Origin: Burkholderiales bacterium
GTDB lineage: Bacteria > Pseudomonadota > Gammaproteobacteria > Burkholderiales > Burkholderiaceae_C
Direction of reading: 5' to 3'
DNA: 64,000 nt
Assembly (NCBI GenBank): GCA_016213205.1
Contig: JACRAZ010000016.1
Span: 43,292-107,291, forward strand
Program-made: the position numbers and the translations under genes
Notes under the pieces: model-generated
Databases searched by the model: none
Seen by the model: the letters and a program-made list of their open reading frames with translations, nothing else
Told to the model about the DNA's origin: nothing
Part shown: piece after piece, positions 34,112-42,373 of the stretch
Layout of the letters: every line of letters begins with the position of its first letter
Position numbering within the stretch: the stretch's first letter is position 1

Positions 34112-35995
34112 CTAGATCTCCACCTTCGCGCCCAGCTCGACGATCCGGTTGGACGGCAGGTTCAGGAAGTCGGCCGCCGCCGAGGCGTTGCGGTGCATGC
34201 TGGCGAACAGCTTCTCGCGCCACATCGACATGCCCTTGCCGAAGGTGGGGATCACGATGTCGCGGCTCAGGAAGTAGCTGGTGTCCATCTCGGGCAGCGG
34301 GATGCCGCGGTCTTCCAGCAGCTTCAGCGCCTCGGGCACGTCGGGGTCGTTCTTGAAGCCGAAGTGCAGCACCACGCTCCAGCAGTCGTGGCCCAACGAT
34401 TCCATCTGGATGCGCTTGTCGAAGCCGATCCACGGCACCTCGTGGTGCTTCACCGTGACGAACAGGTTGTGCTCGTGCAGCACCTTGTTGTGCTTGAGGT
34501 TGTGCAGCATCGCGTTCGGCGCCAGGCCCAGGTCGGCGGTCAGGAACACCGCGGTGCCGGGCACGCGCGTGGGCGGGCTGATGAACAGGGCGTCGAGAAA
34601 GCTCTTCAGGTCGAGCGCTTCGCTGCGCAGGCGGTCGCTCACCAGCTGGCGGCCCTGGCGCCAGGTGGCCATCAGCGTGAACATGCCGGTGCCGATGAGC
34701 AGCGGGAACCAGCCGCCGGCCACCAGCTTGAGCATGTTCGACAGGAAGAAGGTGATGTCGATGATGAAGAAGAAGCCGGTGGCCGCCAGGCACAGCGCCA
34801 GCGGGTACTTCCAGCCGTAGCGGATGACGAAGAAGGTCATCACGGTGGTGATCGTCATGTCCAGCGTCACCGCGATGCCATAGGCCGTGGCCAGGTTCGA
34901 CGAGGTCTTGAACAGGGCCACCGCCAGCACGATGAAGACGAACAGGCCCCAGTTCACGAAGGGCACGTAGATCTGCCCGGTGTCGCGCACCGAGGTGTGC
35001 TTGATCGCCATGCGCGGCAGGATGCCCAGCTGGATGGCCTGCTTGGTGACCGAGAAGGCCGCGGAGATCAAGGCCTGCGAGGCGATCACCGTGGCCGCGG
35101 TGGCCAGGAACACCAGTGGCAACTGGGCCCAGCCCGGCGCCATGTTGTAGAACGGGTTCTTGATCGCCTCGGGGTCGCGCAGCAGCATCGCGCCCTGGCC
35201 GAAGTAGTTGATCACCAGCGCCGGCATCACGAAGGCGTACCAGGCGATGCGGATCGGCCGCCGGCCGAAGTGGCCCATGTCGGCGTAGAGCGCCTCGCCA
35301 CCGGTGACGCACAGCACCACCGCGCCCAGGCCGATGAAGGCGACCAGCGGCTGGTGCACGAAGAAGCCCACCGCGTAGGCCGGGTTCAGCGCCACCAGCA
35401 CCGCCGGGTTGTCGATGATGTGCGGCAGCCCCAGCGCCACCAGCGCGATGAACCACACCAGCGTGATCGGCCCGAAGGCCCGCCCGATGCCCCCGGTGCC
35501 CAGGCGTTGCACCGAGAACAGCGCGGCCAGCACCACCAAGGTGAGGGGGATCACGAAGGCGTGCAGTTCCGGCGCGGCCACCTCCAGCCCTTCCACGGCC
35601 GACAGCACCGAGATCGCCGGCGTGATGACACCGTCGCCATAGAAGATGGCGGTGCCGAACAGGCCCACCGTCATCAGCACCCGGCGCAGCGCGGGCTTCT
35701 CACGCACCGCGGTGGTGGCCAGCGCCAGCATCGCGATCAGGCCACCTTCGCCGTTGTTGTCGGCGCGCAGGATCAGCAGCACGTACTTCAGCGAGACGAT
35801 GATCGTCATCGTCCAGAAGATCAGCGACAGCACGCCGAGGATGTTGTCCGGCGTCACCGCCACATGGCCGCCGTGGAACACCTCTTTCAGTGCATACAGC
35901 GGGCTGGTGCCGATGTCGCCATAGACAACGCCCAGGGCGCCGAGGGTCAGCGAGGCCAGTGCGGCCGGGCTTTGGGAGGCTGATGCCTTGCTCAC
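34112..35995 (-). CDS. kup: Low-affinity potassium uptake protein Kup
   Basis: The protein (627 residues from the GTG at 35995) has 12 membrane helices followed by a cytoplasmic C-terminal domain. Signatures: [47 protein letters not shown], and later [16 protein letters not shown]. Kup imports K+ with protons. A TTG codon at 36034 would add 13 residues; the GTG gives the usual family length. It is separate from the YceI cluster, 187 nt upstream. Confidence 0.96.
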   Translation of the reverse strand: MSKASASQSPAALASLTLGALGVVYGDIGTSPLYALKEVFHGGHVAVTPDNILGVLSLIFWTMTIIVSLKYVLLILRADNNGEGGLIAMLALATTAVREKPALRRVLMTVGLFGTAIFYGDGVITPAISVLSAVEGLEVAAPELHAFVIPLTLVVLAALFSVQRLGTGGIGRAFGPITLVWFIALVALGLPHIIDNPAVLVALNPAYAVGFFVHQPLVAFIGLGAVVLCVTGGEALYADMGHFGRRPIRIAWYAFVMPALVINYFGQGAMLLRDPEAIKNPFYNMAPGWAQLPLVFLATAATVIASQALISAAFSVTKQAIQLGILPRMAIKHTSVRDTGQIYVPFVNWGLFVFIVLAVALFKTSSNLATAYGIAVTLDMTITTVMTFFVIRYGWKYPLALCLAATGFFFIIDITFFLSNMLKLVAGGWFPLLIGTGMFTLMATWRQGRQLVSDRLRSEALDLKSFLDALFISPPTRVPGTAVFLTADLGLAPNAMLHNLKHNKVLHEHNLFVTVKHHEVPWIGFDKRIQMESLGHDCWSVVLHFGFKNDPDVPEALKLLEDRGIPLPEMDTSYFLSRDIVIPTFGKGMSMWREKLFASMHRNASAAADFLNLPSNRIVELGAKVEI

Positions 35996-36182
35996 TGCAC
36001 GCGGTCGCCGGCCAGTGCCGGCCGGCGAAGACAAAAGCGGCTATTGTGCGCCCGCCGTTGTGCAGCGCGTCAAGCCATTTCATGGCTGTCGCGCCACAGC
36101 GGCGCGACAGCCGGCTTGACAAAGCGGCCAGGCCTGGCGTGAGGTGCGGGGCCAGTGGTGCGCGGGGCGGCTGGCGTCGCGC

Positions 36183-36770
36183 TCAGTCGCCCGGCGCGCT
36201 GCGGATGGCCTCCACCTGCAGCTTCAGCCGCACCACATCGCTCACGAAGGGCAGGCTGTGGGTGATGCCGAAGCTGCTGCGCAGGAACTCGGCCTCGAAG
36301 TCGCCGCCGCACACCTCGCGCCGGAACAGCGGGCTGGTGTAGCAGCGAAAACGCTGCGCCGTGAGGGTGAGCGGCTGGCCCTGGCCGCGCAGCGTGAACT
36401 CGCCCCGCACCGCGGTCACGGCGCCGTTCGCGTCGAACTCGAAGCGCTCGGCCACGAAGTACGCCTTGGGATGGGCGGCCAGGGCCAGCATGTCGGGCTC
36501 GCGCAGGCGCGCGTCGAGCACGGCCAGGCCGGTGCTGGCCTGGGCCATGTCCACCACCACCTGCACGCGGCCGCGCCGGGCCTCGCGGTCCAGCGTCACC
36601 TCGCCATTGAGCGGGCCGAAGCGGCCGCGGATCGTGGAGGTGTCGAAGTGCAGCAGCTCGAAGCTGACGAAGCTGTGCGTGGGGTCGAGCCGGTAGTCCA
36701 CCGGGGCGGCGCAGGCCATGCCGGCAGCGCCTGCCGCCAGCCATGCGAGTGCCGCCGCCGGACCTGTCAT
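36183..36770 (-). CDS. YceI family periplasmic protein (copy 3 of the cluster)
   Basis: This 195-residue exported protein has a signal peptide ending GMACAA and the YceI lipocalin-like domain: YRLDPTHSFVSFELLHFDTSTIRGRF and a C-terminal strand region with SSFGITHSLPFVSD. It shares with copy 2 a motif CY-x2-P-x3-REVCGGDFE with two cysteines, absent from copy 1. Its ATG overlaps the stop codon of copy 2 (ATGA). YceI proteins bind long isoprenoid lipids, and pairing with cytochrome b561 is common; the role is not settled. Confidence 0.9.
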   Translation of the reverse strand: MTGPAAALAWLAAGAAGMACAAPVDYRLDPTHSFVSFELLHFDTSTIRGRFGPLNGEVTLDREARRGRVQVVVDMAQASTGLAVLDARLREPDMLALAAHPKAYFVAERFEFDANGAVTAVRGEFTLRGQGQPLTLTAQRFRCYTSPLFRREVCGGDFEAEFLRSSFGITHSLPFVSDVVRLKLQVEAIRSAPGD

Positions 36771-37339
36771 TGCTTGATCGCTTCCACCTGCACCAGCAGG
36801 CGCACATTGTCCGGGAAGCCGTAGTTCAGGCCCCAGCCCATGCCCCATTGGCTGCGTGCGATGGTGGTCTCGAAGTCGCCGCCGCAGACTTCGCGCTTGA
36901 GCATCGGGTTGTCGTAGCAATTGAAGTTGGAGGCCTTCAGCACCACCGGCAGCGTCTTGCCCAGCAGCGTGAGCTGGCCCGCCACTTCGGCGACCTTGTC
37001 GCCGTTGAAGGCGAACTTGTCGGCCACGAACTTCGCGGTGGGGAATTCGGCCGCGTTGAAGAAGTCCTTGCTCTGCAGGTGCTTGTTGAAGGGCTCGGCG
37101 CCGGTGTTGATCGAGCCGGTGTCGATCGTCACCTCGAGCTTGCCGGTGCGGGCCGCGCGGTCGAACTGCACCGAGCCCTGCTTCTTGTCGAAGCGGCCGC
37201 GGTTGGTGGAGGTGCCGAAGTGGCCGATCTCGAAGGTGACGAAGGTGTGCAGCGGATCGAAGACGTAGGTGGCCATTTCGGCCCGGGCGCCCAGGGCGGT
37301 GGTGGCGAGCAGGGCGGCGATCAAGGGAGTGCGGAGCAT
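36767..37339 (-). CDS. YceI family periplasmic protein (copy 2 of the cluster)
   Basis: The 190-residue protein has a signal peptide (MLRTPLIAALLATTALGARA) and a typical YceI domain: TYVFDPLHTFVTFEIGHFGTS, FPTAKFVADKF and WGMGWGLNYGFPDNV. The two-cysteine block CYDNPMLKREVCGGDFE is close to that of copy 3. An upstream in-frame ATG at 37393 overlaps the previous stop (ATGA) and would add 18 residues before the signal peptide; the signal-peptide start is preferred, but coupling through the upstream ATG is possible. Confidence 0.9.
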   Translation of the reverse strand: MLRTPLIAALLATTALGARAEMATYVFDPLHTFVTFEIGHFGTSTNRGRFDKKQGSVQFDRAARTGKLEVTIDTGSINTGAEPFNKHLQSKDFFNAAEFPTAKFVADKFAFNGDKVAEVAGQLTLLGKTLPVVLKASNFNCYDNPMLKREVCGGDFETTIARSQWGMGWGLNYGFPDNVRLLVQVEAIKQ

Positions 37340-37389
37340 CTGGGGTCTCGGAGCAGGGTTGAGGAAGGAGGGGGGAAGGGAATCCAGGT

Positions 37390-37968
37390 TCATTGCGGCA
37401 GGCCGGTGAACGCGAGCTTGAAGCGGACCTGCACCTCGTTGGCCACGATGGAGGTGTCGGCCCACTCGCCCTCGCCGATCTTGAAGTCGAGCCGCTTGAT
37501 CGTGAAGCTGCCGGTCGCGGTGCCGCTGCCGCCGGGCGCGCTGGCCACGGTGACTGGCACGGTCACGTCCTGCGTGCTGCCCTTGATCGTGAGCTTGCCG
37601 CTCACCTCCACCTTGCCAGGGCCGGCGGCCTTGATCGTGGTGGACTGGAAGCTCGCCTGCGGAAACCGGGCCACGTTGAACCAGGTGGCCTTGGGGACCT
37701 CGGCGTCGGTCTCGGGCGCGCCGAAGCTGGCCGAGGCGGTGTCGATCGTGAACGCCACCTTGCCCGCTTCGGGCTTCTTCGGATCGAAGCTGATCTGGGC
37801 CGACCACTTGCGGAACCGGCCTTCCACCGGCACGCCCATCTGCTTGCTGACGAAGCTGATGTCGCTCTGGGCCGGCACGACGGTCTGGGCCATCGCAGGC
37901 GGGCAGAGGATGGGCAGGGTGACGGCGGCCAGCAGGGCCGCCCCGAGGGTGAGGTGGTATCGGGTCAT
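37390..37968 (-). CDS. YceI family periplasmic protein (copy 1 of the cluster)
   Basis: The 192-residue protein has a signal peptide ending CPPAMAQ and the more divergent YceI pattern: PAQSDISFVSKQMGVPVEGRFRKWSAQISFDP, FPQASFQSTTIK and RLDFKIGEGEWADTSIVANEVQVRFK. It lacks the cysteine pair seen in copies 2 and 3. It lies 28 nt downstream of the cytochrome b561 gene, the most usual partner arrangement for this subgroup. Confidence 0.9.
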   Translation of the reverse strand: MTRYHLTLGAALLAAVTLPILCPPAMAQTVVPAQSDISFVSKQMGVPVEGRFRKWSAQISFDPKKPEAGKVAFTIDTASASFGAPETDAEVPKATWFNVARFPQASFQSTTIKAAGPGKVEVSGKLTIKGSTQDVTVPVTVASAPGGSGTATGSFTIKRLDFKIGEGEWADTSIVANEVQVRFKLAFTGLPQ

Positions 37969-37996
37969 GGGGGCAGGAAAAAAGGGAGGGGAGGGC

Positions 37997-38548
37997 TCAG
38001 CCGCGGCCGGGCCGCATGCGGTCGAGCAGGCCGTCGTGGTCGATGAAGTGGTGCTTGAGCGCGGCCCCCACATGGGCGGCCACCAGCAGGGCCAGCACCC
38101 AGGCGCTGCGCTCGTGCCAGGGCTTGATGGCCTGCGCCAGGGCCTTGTCGGCCGGCACGAAATCGGGCAGCGGCAGCACGCCGAAAAGCACCACCGGGTA
38201 GCCCGCCGCCGAGCTGTAGGCCCAGCCGACCAGCGGCACCACGAAGAACATGAGGTACAGCGCACCATGGGTCAGGTGGGCGGCACGGGCCTGCCAGGCC
38301 GGCATCGGCAGGTCCGGCGGCGGCCGGTGCGTCAGGCGCCACAGCAGGCGCAACGCCGAGAGCGCAAGGATCGTCACGCCGGCCCACTTGTGCCAGTTGT
38401 AGAGCTTGAGCTTGGTGAGCGAGGGGCTCAGCTCGTGCATGTAGATGCCGACGCCGAACGCGCCGACGATCATCAGCGCGAGCAACCAGTGCAGCGTGAT
38501 CGCGATGCCGCCATAACGCGCGGCTGAGGTGGACATCGGTGAAGCCAT
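37997..38548 (-). CDS. Cytochrome b561
   Basis: This 183-residue protein has four membrane helices with haem-ligating histidines: ITLHWLLALMIVGAF in helix 1, LYNWHKWAGVTIL in helix 2, LTHGALYLMFFVVPLVGW in helix 3 and VAAHVGAALKHHFID in helix 4. It heads an operon with three YceI proteins. Cytochrome b561/YceI pairs likely pass electrons between quinones and a lipid- or quinone-binding periplasmic protein; the details are unknown. Start at ATG 38548; an ATG 4 codons later is equally possible. Confidence 0.93.
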   Translation of the reverse strand: MASPMSTSAARYGGIAITLHWLLALMIVGAFGVGIYMHELSPSLTKLKLYNWHKWAGVTILALSALRLLWRLTHRPPPDLPMPAWQARAAHLTHGALYLMFFVVPLVGWAYSSAAGYPVVLFGVLPLPDFVPADKALAQAIKPWHERSAWVLALLVAAHVGAALKHHFIDHDGLLDRMRPGRG

Positions 38549-38638
38549 GGCCGGCAGTGTGCTGGCAGCCCGCGGCGCGGGAGTTCATCCCGCTTGTCCT
38601 GACGCTTCAGTTTGATTGAACGTCGGCGCGCCGTCTGT

Positions 38639-39556
38639 TCAGCGCGGGGGCAGCGCGGCGTGGCCGATGCGCAGCGCTGCCAGCGCCGTTTCGAAGCGGG
38701 CATGGGCCGCAGGCGCGAGCAGCCCGTGGCGCAAGGCGAAGTCCAGTGTCGCGAGGCCGGCGTCCACCGTCATCGCATCGGTGGCGGCCAGTGCCAGCGC
38801 CTGGGGCAGTGGCAGGCACATCAGCTCGGCCACCTCGCCATCCTGGTTGCGTGGCATCAGGCCCACCGGCAGCGGCAGGTCGAACACGCTCAGCCATTCG
38901 AGCTGGAAGCCTTCGGGGATGTCGCGTTCCACCCGCAGCACATGGCCGGCGGCCAGCGCCTGCATCTGGGCCGGCTGCAGGCCGGCCTCTTCCCAGCCTT
39001 CGCGCACCAGGGTCTCGGCGGGCGTCTGGCCGTGTGGCACGCCACCGCCGATCAGGTTGTCCAGCAGCCCGGGGTCGGTGGCCTTGGTGAAGGAGCGGCG
39101 CGCGATCCACAGCGCCACCGGCCGGCCGGTGGCATCGGCCACGTAGCCGTTGCAGTGCGCGCCGAAGGTGGCGGTGCCCCAGAAGCGCGAGGCCGCCCGC
39201 TCGAAGGTGGCCAGCAGCGCGCCGCCCTCCAGCGCGAGCACGGGGTAGGTTTCGTCGCGCCAAGCCACGATCAGACCCTGTGCGCGCAGCCGTTGGTTGG
39301 TGCCGGCGAAAAAGGCCTCGCGCTGGCCGGCCTCCACACGCAGCGTGACACCCGCATCGTCGAGCCGCAGCGCGTCTGGCCAGGCCGGCAGGTCGGACAG
39401 CGCCGCCAGGTGCGCGCGCGCCACCGAGCCGGCCCGCAGCGGCCGTCCGTCGTGCAGGATGTGGAAGGGCACCCGCGCGCCGGCATCACGCGCCTGCGCC
39501 GCGGGCAGGGCAAACCAGGTGGCTGGATCGGGTGGCGTCACGCCCGCGGATGTCAT
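38639..39556 (-). CDS. DUF4743/Nudix hydrolase (Tnr3/thiamine-pyrophosphokinase-associated type)
   Basis: The 305-residue protein has an N-terminal DUF4743 domain (about residues 20-120, PFHILHDGRPLRAGSVARAHL) and a C-terminal Nudix domain. The Nudix box runs GGVPHGQ-TPAETLVREGWEEAGL: the central REGWEEAGL is intact but the first glutamate is a glutamine. Variation at that position is known in this family. Members act on thiamine diphosphate derivatives such as damaged forms. Its ATG overlaps the stop of the ModA-like gene (ATGA). Confidence 0.85.
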   Translation of the reverse strand: MTSAGVTPPDPATWFALPAAQARDAGARVPFHILHDGRPLRAGSVARAHLAALSDLPAWPDALRLDDAGVTLRVEAGQREAFFAGTNQRLRAQGLIVAWRDETYPVLALEGGALLATFERAASRFWGTATFGAHCNGYVADATGRPVALWIARRSFTKATDPGLLDNLIGGGVPHGQTPAETLVREGWEEAGLQPAQMQALAAGHVLRVERDIPEGFQLEWLSVFDLPLPVGLMPRNQDGEVAELMCLPLPQALALAATDAMTVDAGLATLDFALRHGLLAPAAHARFETALAALRIGHAALPPR

Positions 39557-40068
39557 GGCGCCTGGACGTCCAGGCCGGCGGCCGCGAAGCGCGGGCGCAT
39601 CGCCGGCCGGGTGAGCAGCTCCACGAAGCCCTGCACCAGTGCTGCATCGGCACCCCGCGGGGTGGGCGCCGCGACGTAGGTGATGACCGGGGCGGCCTCG
39701 CCGGCCGAGGGCACCGCCTCGCGGGCCTTGCCGGTGCGCGCGATCGGGTGGCTGGCCTCGGCCAGCGCCAGGCCCCTGGCCGCCAGGCTGTTGACCATGG
39801 CCTGCGGCGCGATCACCAGGTCGGCCTGCGCGGCGCCTTCGATCAGGGCCTGCGTGGTGCCGTCGGGCGCGACCGTCAGGCGCACGGTGTGGCCGGTTTC
39901 GCGCCGGAACACTTCGGCCAGCTCGCTGACCACGGCCCGCATGGCGCCGACGCTGTGCACCACGAGTTCGGCCGCCGCTGCCGGCGCCGCCGTGCCGGCC
40001 AGCACCAGCAGCGAGGCCAGCAGATGTCTCGCAGCACACAGGGAGCGCAAGGAACGGATGGCACTCAT
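39553..40068 (-). CDS. Shortened ModA-like periplasmic substrate-binding protein
   Basis: This exported protein (171 residues) has a signal peptide ending APAAAA and a mature start ELVVHSVGAMRAVVSELAEVF, like ModA/molybdate- or anion-binding proteins. The first domain is recognisable up to ADLVIAPQAMVNSLAARG, and the end resembles the usual ModA C-terminus (FVELLTRPAMRPRFAAAGLD). Relatives have 230-260 residues; roughly 60 residues between these parts are missing. It may be a decayed or specialised form. It is translationally coupled to the Nudix gene downstream. No ModBC genes are present. Confidence 0.75.
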   Translation of the reverse strand: MSAIRSLRSLCAARHLLASLLVLAGTAAPAAAAELVVHSVGAMRAVVSELAEVFRRETGHTVRLTVAPDGTTQALIEGAAQADLVIAPQAMVNSLAARGLALAEASHPIARTGKAREAVPSAGEAAPVITYVAAPTPRGADAALVQGFVELLTRPAMRPRFAAAGLDVQAP

Positions 40069-40332
40069 CGTGTCGGCCCGATGGTCATGGCCGCCCGATG
40101 ATGCCACTGTTGCCCGCGTCCCGGGGGCCGTGCGTGCCCACGCAACGCCCGGTGGCCGGCATCAACCTGTCGTTACACACCAGCGGGGCGTGGCGCATGA
40201 ACGGCGACGACAGGCTGCCGAGCGGCGACGAGCGGGCTTCTGCCCGCACCGGCCCGGCGGCAGACTGCCTCGCACGGTGGCGAGACCCGCGACCGACCAT
40301 CCACAACAGCCATGCGACGAGGGAGATCCGAC

Positions 40333-42327
40333 ATGCCGATTGCTAACCATCATGGGACGCGTCCCGCCAGCGGGGCCCGGGCGACGGGGCGCCGATTCGC
40401 GCCGCTGCTGGCCAGCGCCCTGGCTGCGGCCGCGCTGGCGGCCTGCGGCGGCGGGACCGAGGAGCCCTCGGCGTCGGCCCCCGCGGCGCCCGGCGGCCCG
40501 GGCGCGGTGGCCGCAGCGGCGGGCAGCACGCAGGCACAGGCCCAGCCTGCTGGCCGCCAGGCCGGCGCACTGGCGAGCGTGGCCACGGCGCAGCCGGTGC
40601 TGAACTTCTCCGACCTGATCTCCGGCCCCGACACCGGGCTGGGCGACGGCCAGGGGTCCGGCGTCATCGTCACCGTGTGGGGCCAGCACCTGGGCGAGCA
40701 GCAGGGCAACTCGCGCATCGAGTACTGCGACAGCGCGGCCGTCTGCCGGCCCGGCCATGTCTACTACTGGAAGAACGCCGACGGCCGCCTGCCGGGGGGG
40801 CCGGCCAACCTGTTCGACTCGCACCGCATGCAGGAGATCGCGTTCTCGGTGCCCGATTCGGCCGCCGGCGCCGGGCAGATCCGGGTCACGGTGGGCGGCG
40901 TGGCCAGCACGCTGCCGTTCACCGTGCGGCCGGGGGCGATCTTCCACGTGAAATCCACCGGCAGCGACACCGCGGGCAACGGCAGCTGGGCCCGGCCGTG
41001 GGCCACGGTGACCCGGGCCGTGGGCACGGGGGGCCTGGCGCCGGCCGGCTCGACGGTGTACGTGCACGACGTGAACTCGGGCAGCGCCACCACCGGCCGC
41101 GGCATCTACTTCCGCAATGCCGCGGCCAGCAGCACGCTGGCGGCGCAGTTCGCGGTCACCGCCTACCCGAACCACCAGCCCTCGACCACCGGCTACATCG
41201 GCGTGGCCACCTACCGCACCCAGGGCTTCGTGGCGTCGAAGCTGCGGGTGCTCAGCGCCAACTGCGACGAGGTGGCCAACGGGCAGCGCATCAACTGCAG
41301 CGCCCCGTCCACCAACGGCTCCACGGCAGGCGTGGTGACCAATGCCTTCGGCCGCACGGTGGCGAACTACCTGTCCGAGCCGCCCGGGCGTTGCTCGTCG
41401 GCCCAGAGCGGGGCGATTGCCGGCAGCTCGCAGTTCGAGAACCAGGTCAGCGGCCACATGATCCTCGGCAACGAGATCCATGCCTATGGCTGCCAGGGCA
41501 CCTCGAAGTTCCATCACACCACCTACCTGACCGTGCGCGATGGCGCGGGCGAGGTGGTGCAGCCCTGGGAATGGGGCTGGAACTACCTGCACGGCAACCA
41601 TGCGAAGAACGGCATCCACAACTACGACACGGGTGCCAATTGCGGCAACCTGGCCGGGCCGCTGCGCATCCACCACAACGTGGTGGTCGACCAGGGCGGG
41701 GCGGGCATCACGGTGCAGTCGGGCTGCGGCTGGAGCATGGACGCCCATGTCTTCAACAACGTGCTGATCAACGTCGGCCTGCCCGCGGCCTGGAACGGCA
41801 TCGACCCCGGCACGGCCGACTCGGCCGACACGGCCGGCATCTCGATCGATGGCGGCCTGCTGGGCACGATGTTCATCCACCACAACACCGTGCACACCTG
41901 GAATGCGTTGAACACCTCGGGCGGCGCCAACGGTTGCCTGGGCTTCTACGGTGACCAGGACAACGTGCGCGTCCGCTTCGACGCCAACCTGTGCCTGACC
42001 CCGGCCGACCGGCCCTTCATCGGGGTGGGCTACCGGGCGGCGAACAAGCTGGACAACATCGTCGGCCAGGCCAATGCCTGGCGCTATCCGGGCCTGAACG
42101 CGGTGGCCGCCAAGGTGCCGGCCTGGGATGCGTTGGCGGTGACCGCCGACCCGTTGGTGACCGTGCGTGGCGCCCAGGTGGAGGTGGGCGCGGCCTCGCC
42201 GCTGGCCGGCCGCACCGTGACCGAGGCGCCGGCGCGCGACATCTACGGCTACCCGCGTCCCCAGCCGGCGGCGATCGGCGCGGTCGAGCCCTTCAACGCG
42301 GCGCCCTACCTCCCGACGGGCCGTTGA
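40333..42327 (+). CDS. Large lipoprotein with IPT/TIG-like and right-handed beta-helix domains
   Basis: The 664-residue protein has a lipoprotein signal peptide with lipobox LAAC (near residue 38). After a low-complexity alanine/proline/glutamine linker comes an IPT/TIG-like domain (about residues 85-200, GSGVIVTVWGQHLGEQQGNS) and then a right-handed beta-helix built of N-, G- and H-rich repeats (IHHNVVVDQGG, FIHHNTVHTWN). At least ten cysteines are spread through the helix, some closely paired, suggesting disulfides. GGGAGA precedes the ATG. The fold suggests a surface polysaccharide-binding or lyase protein; no catalytic set is certain. The 264 nt upstream show no other gene. Confidence 0.78.
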   Translation: MPIANHHGTRPASGARATGRRFAPLLASALAAAALAACGGGTEEPSASAPAAPGGPGAVAAAAGSTQAQAQPAGRQAGALASVATAQPVLNFSDLISGPDTGLGDGQGSGVIVTVWGQHLGEQQGNSRIEYCDSAAVCRPGHVYYWKNADGRLPGGPANLFDSHRMQEIAFSVPDSAAGAGQIRVTVGGVASTLPFTVRPGAIFHVKSTGSDTAGNGSWARPWATVTRAVGTGGLAPAGSTVYVHDVNSGSATTGRGIYFRNAAASSTLAAQFAVTAYPNHQPSTTGYIGVATYRTQGFVASKLRVLSANCDEVANGQRINCSAPSTNGSTAGVVTNAFGRTVANYLSEPPGRCSSAQSGAIAGSSQFENQVSGHMILGNEIHAYGCQGTSKFHHTTYLTVRDGAGEVVQPWEWGWNYLHGNHAKNGIHNYDTGANCGNLAGPLRIHHNVVVDQGGAGITVQSGCGWSMDAHVFNNVLINVGLPAAWNGIDPGTADSADTAGISIDGGLLGTMFIHHNTVHTWNALNTSGGANGCLGFYGDQDNVRVRFDANLCLTPADRPFIGVGYRAANKLDNIVGQANAWRYPGLNAVAAKVPAWDALAVTADPLVTVRGAQVEVGAASPLAGRTVTEAPARDIYGYPRPQPAAIGAVEPFNAAPYLPTGR

Positions 42328-42373
42328 TCGGCGCGCCTCGGGCGGCCACAGCCGCCCGGGGCCTTTCAGACGC

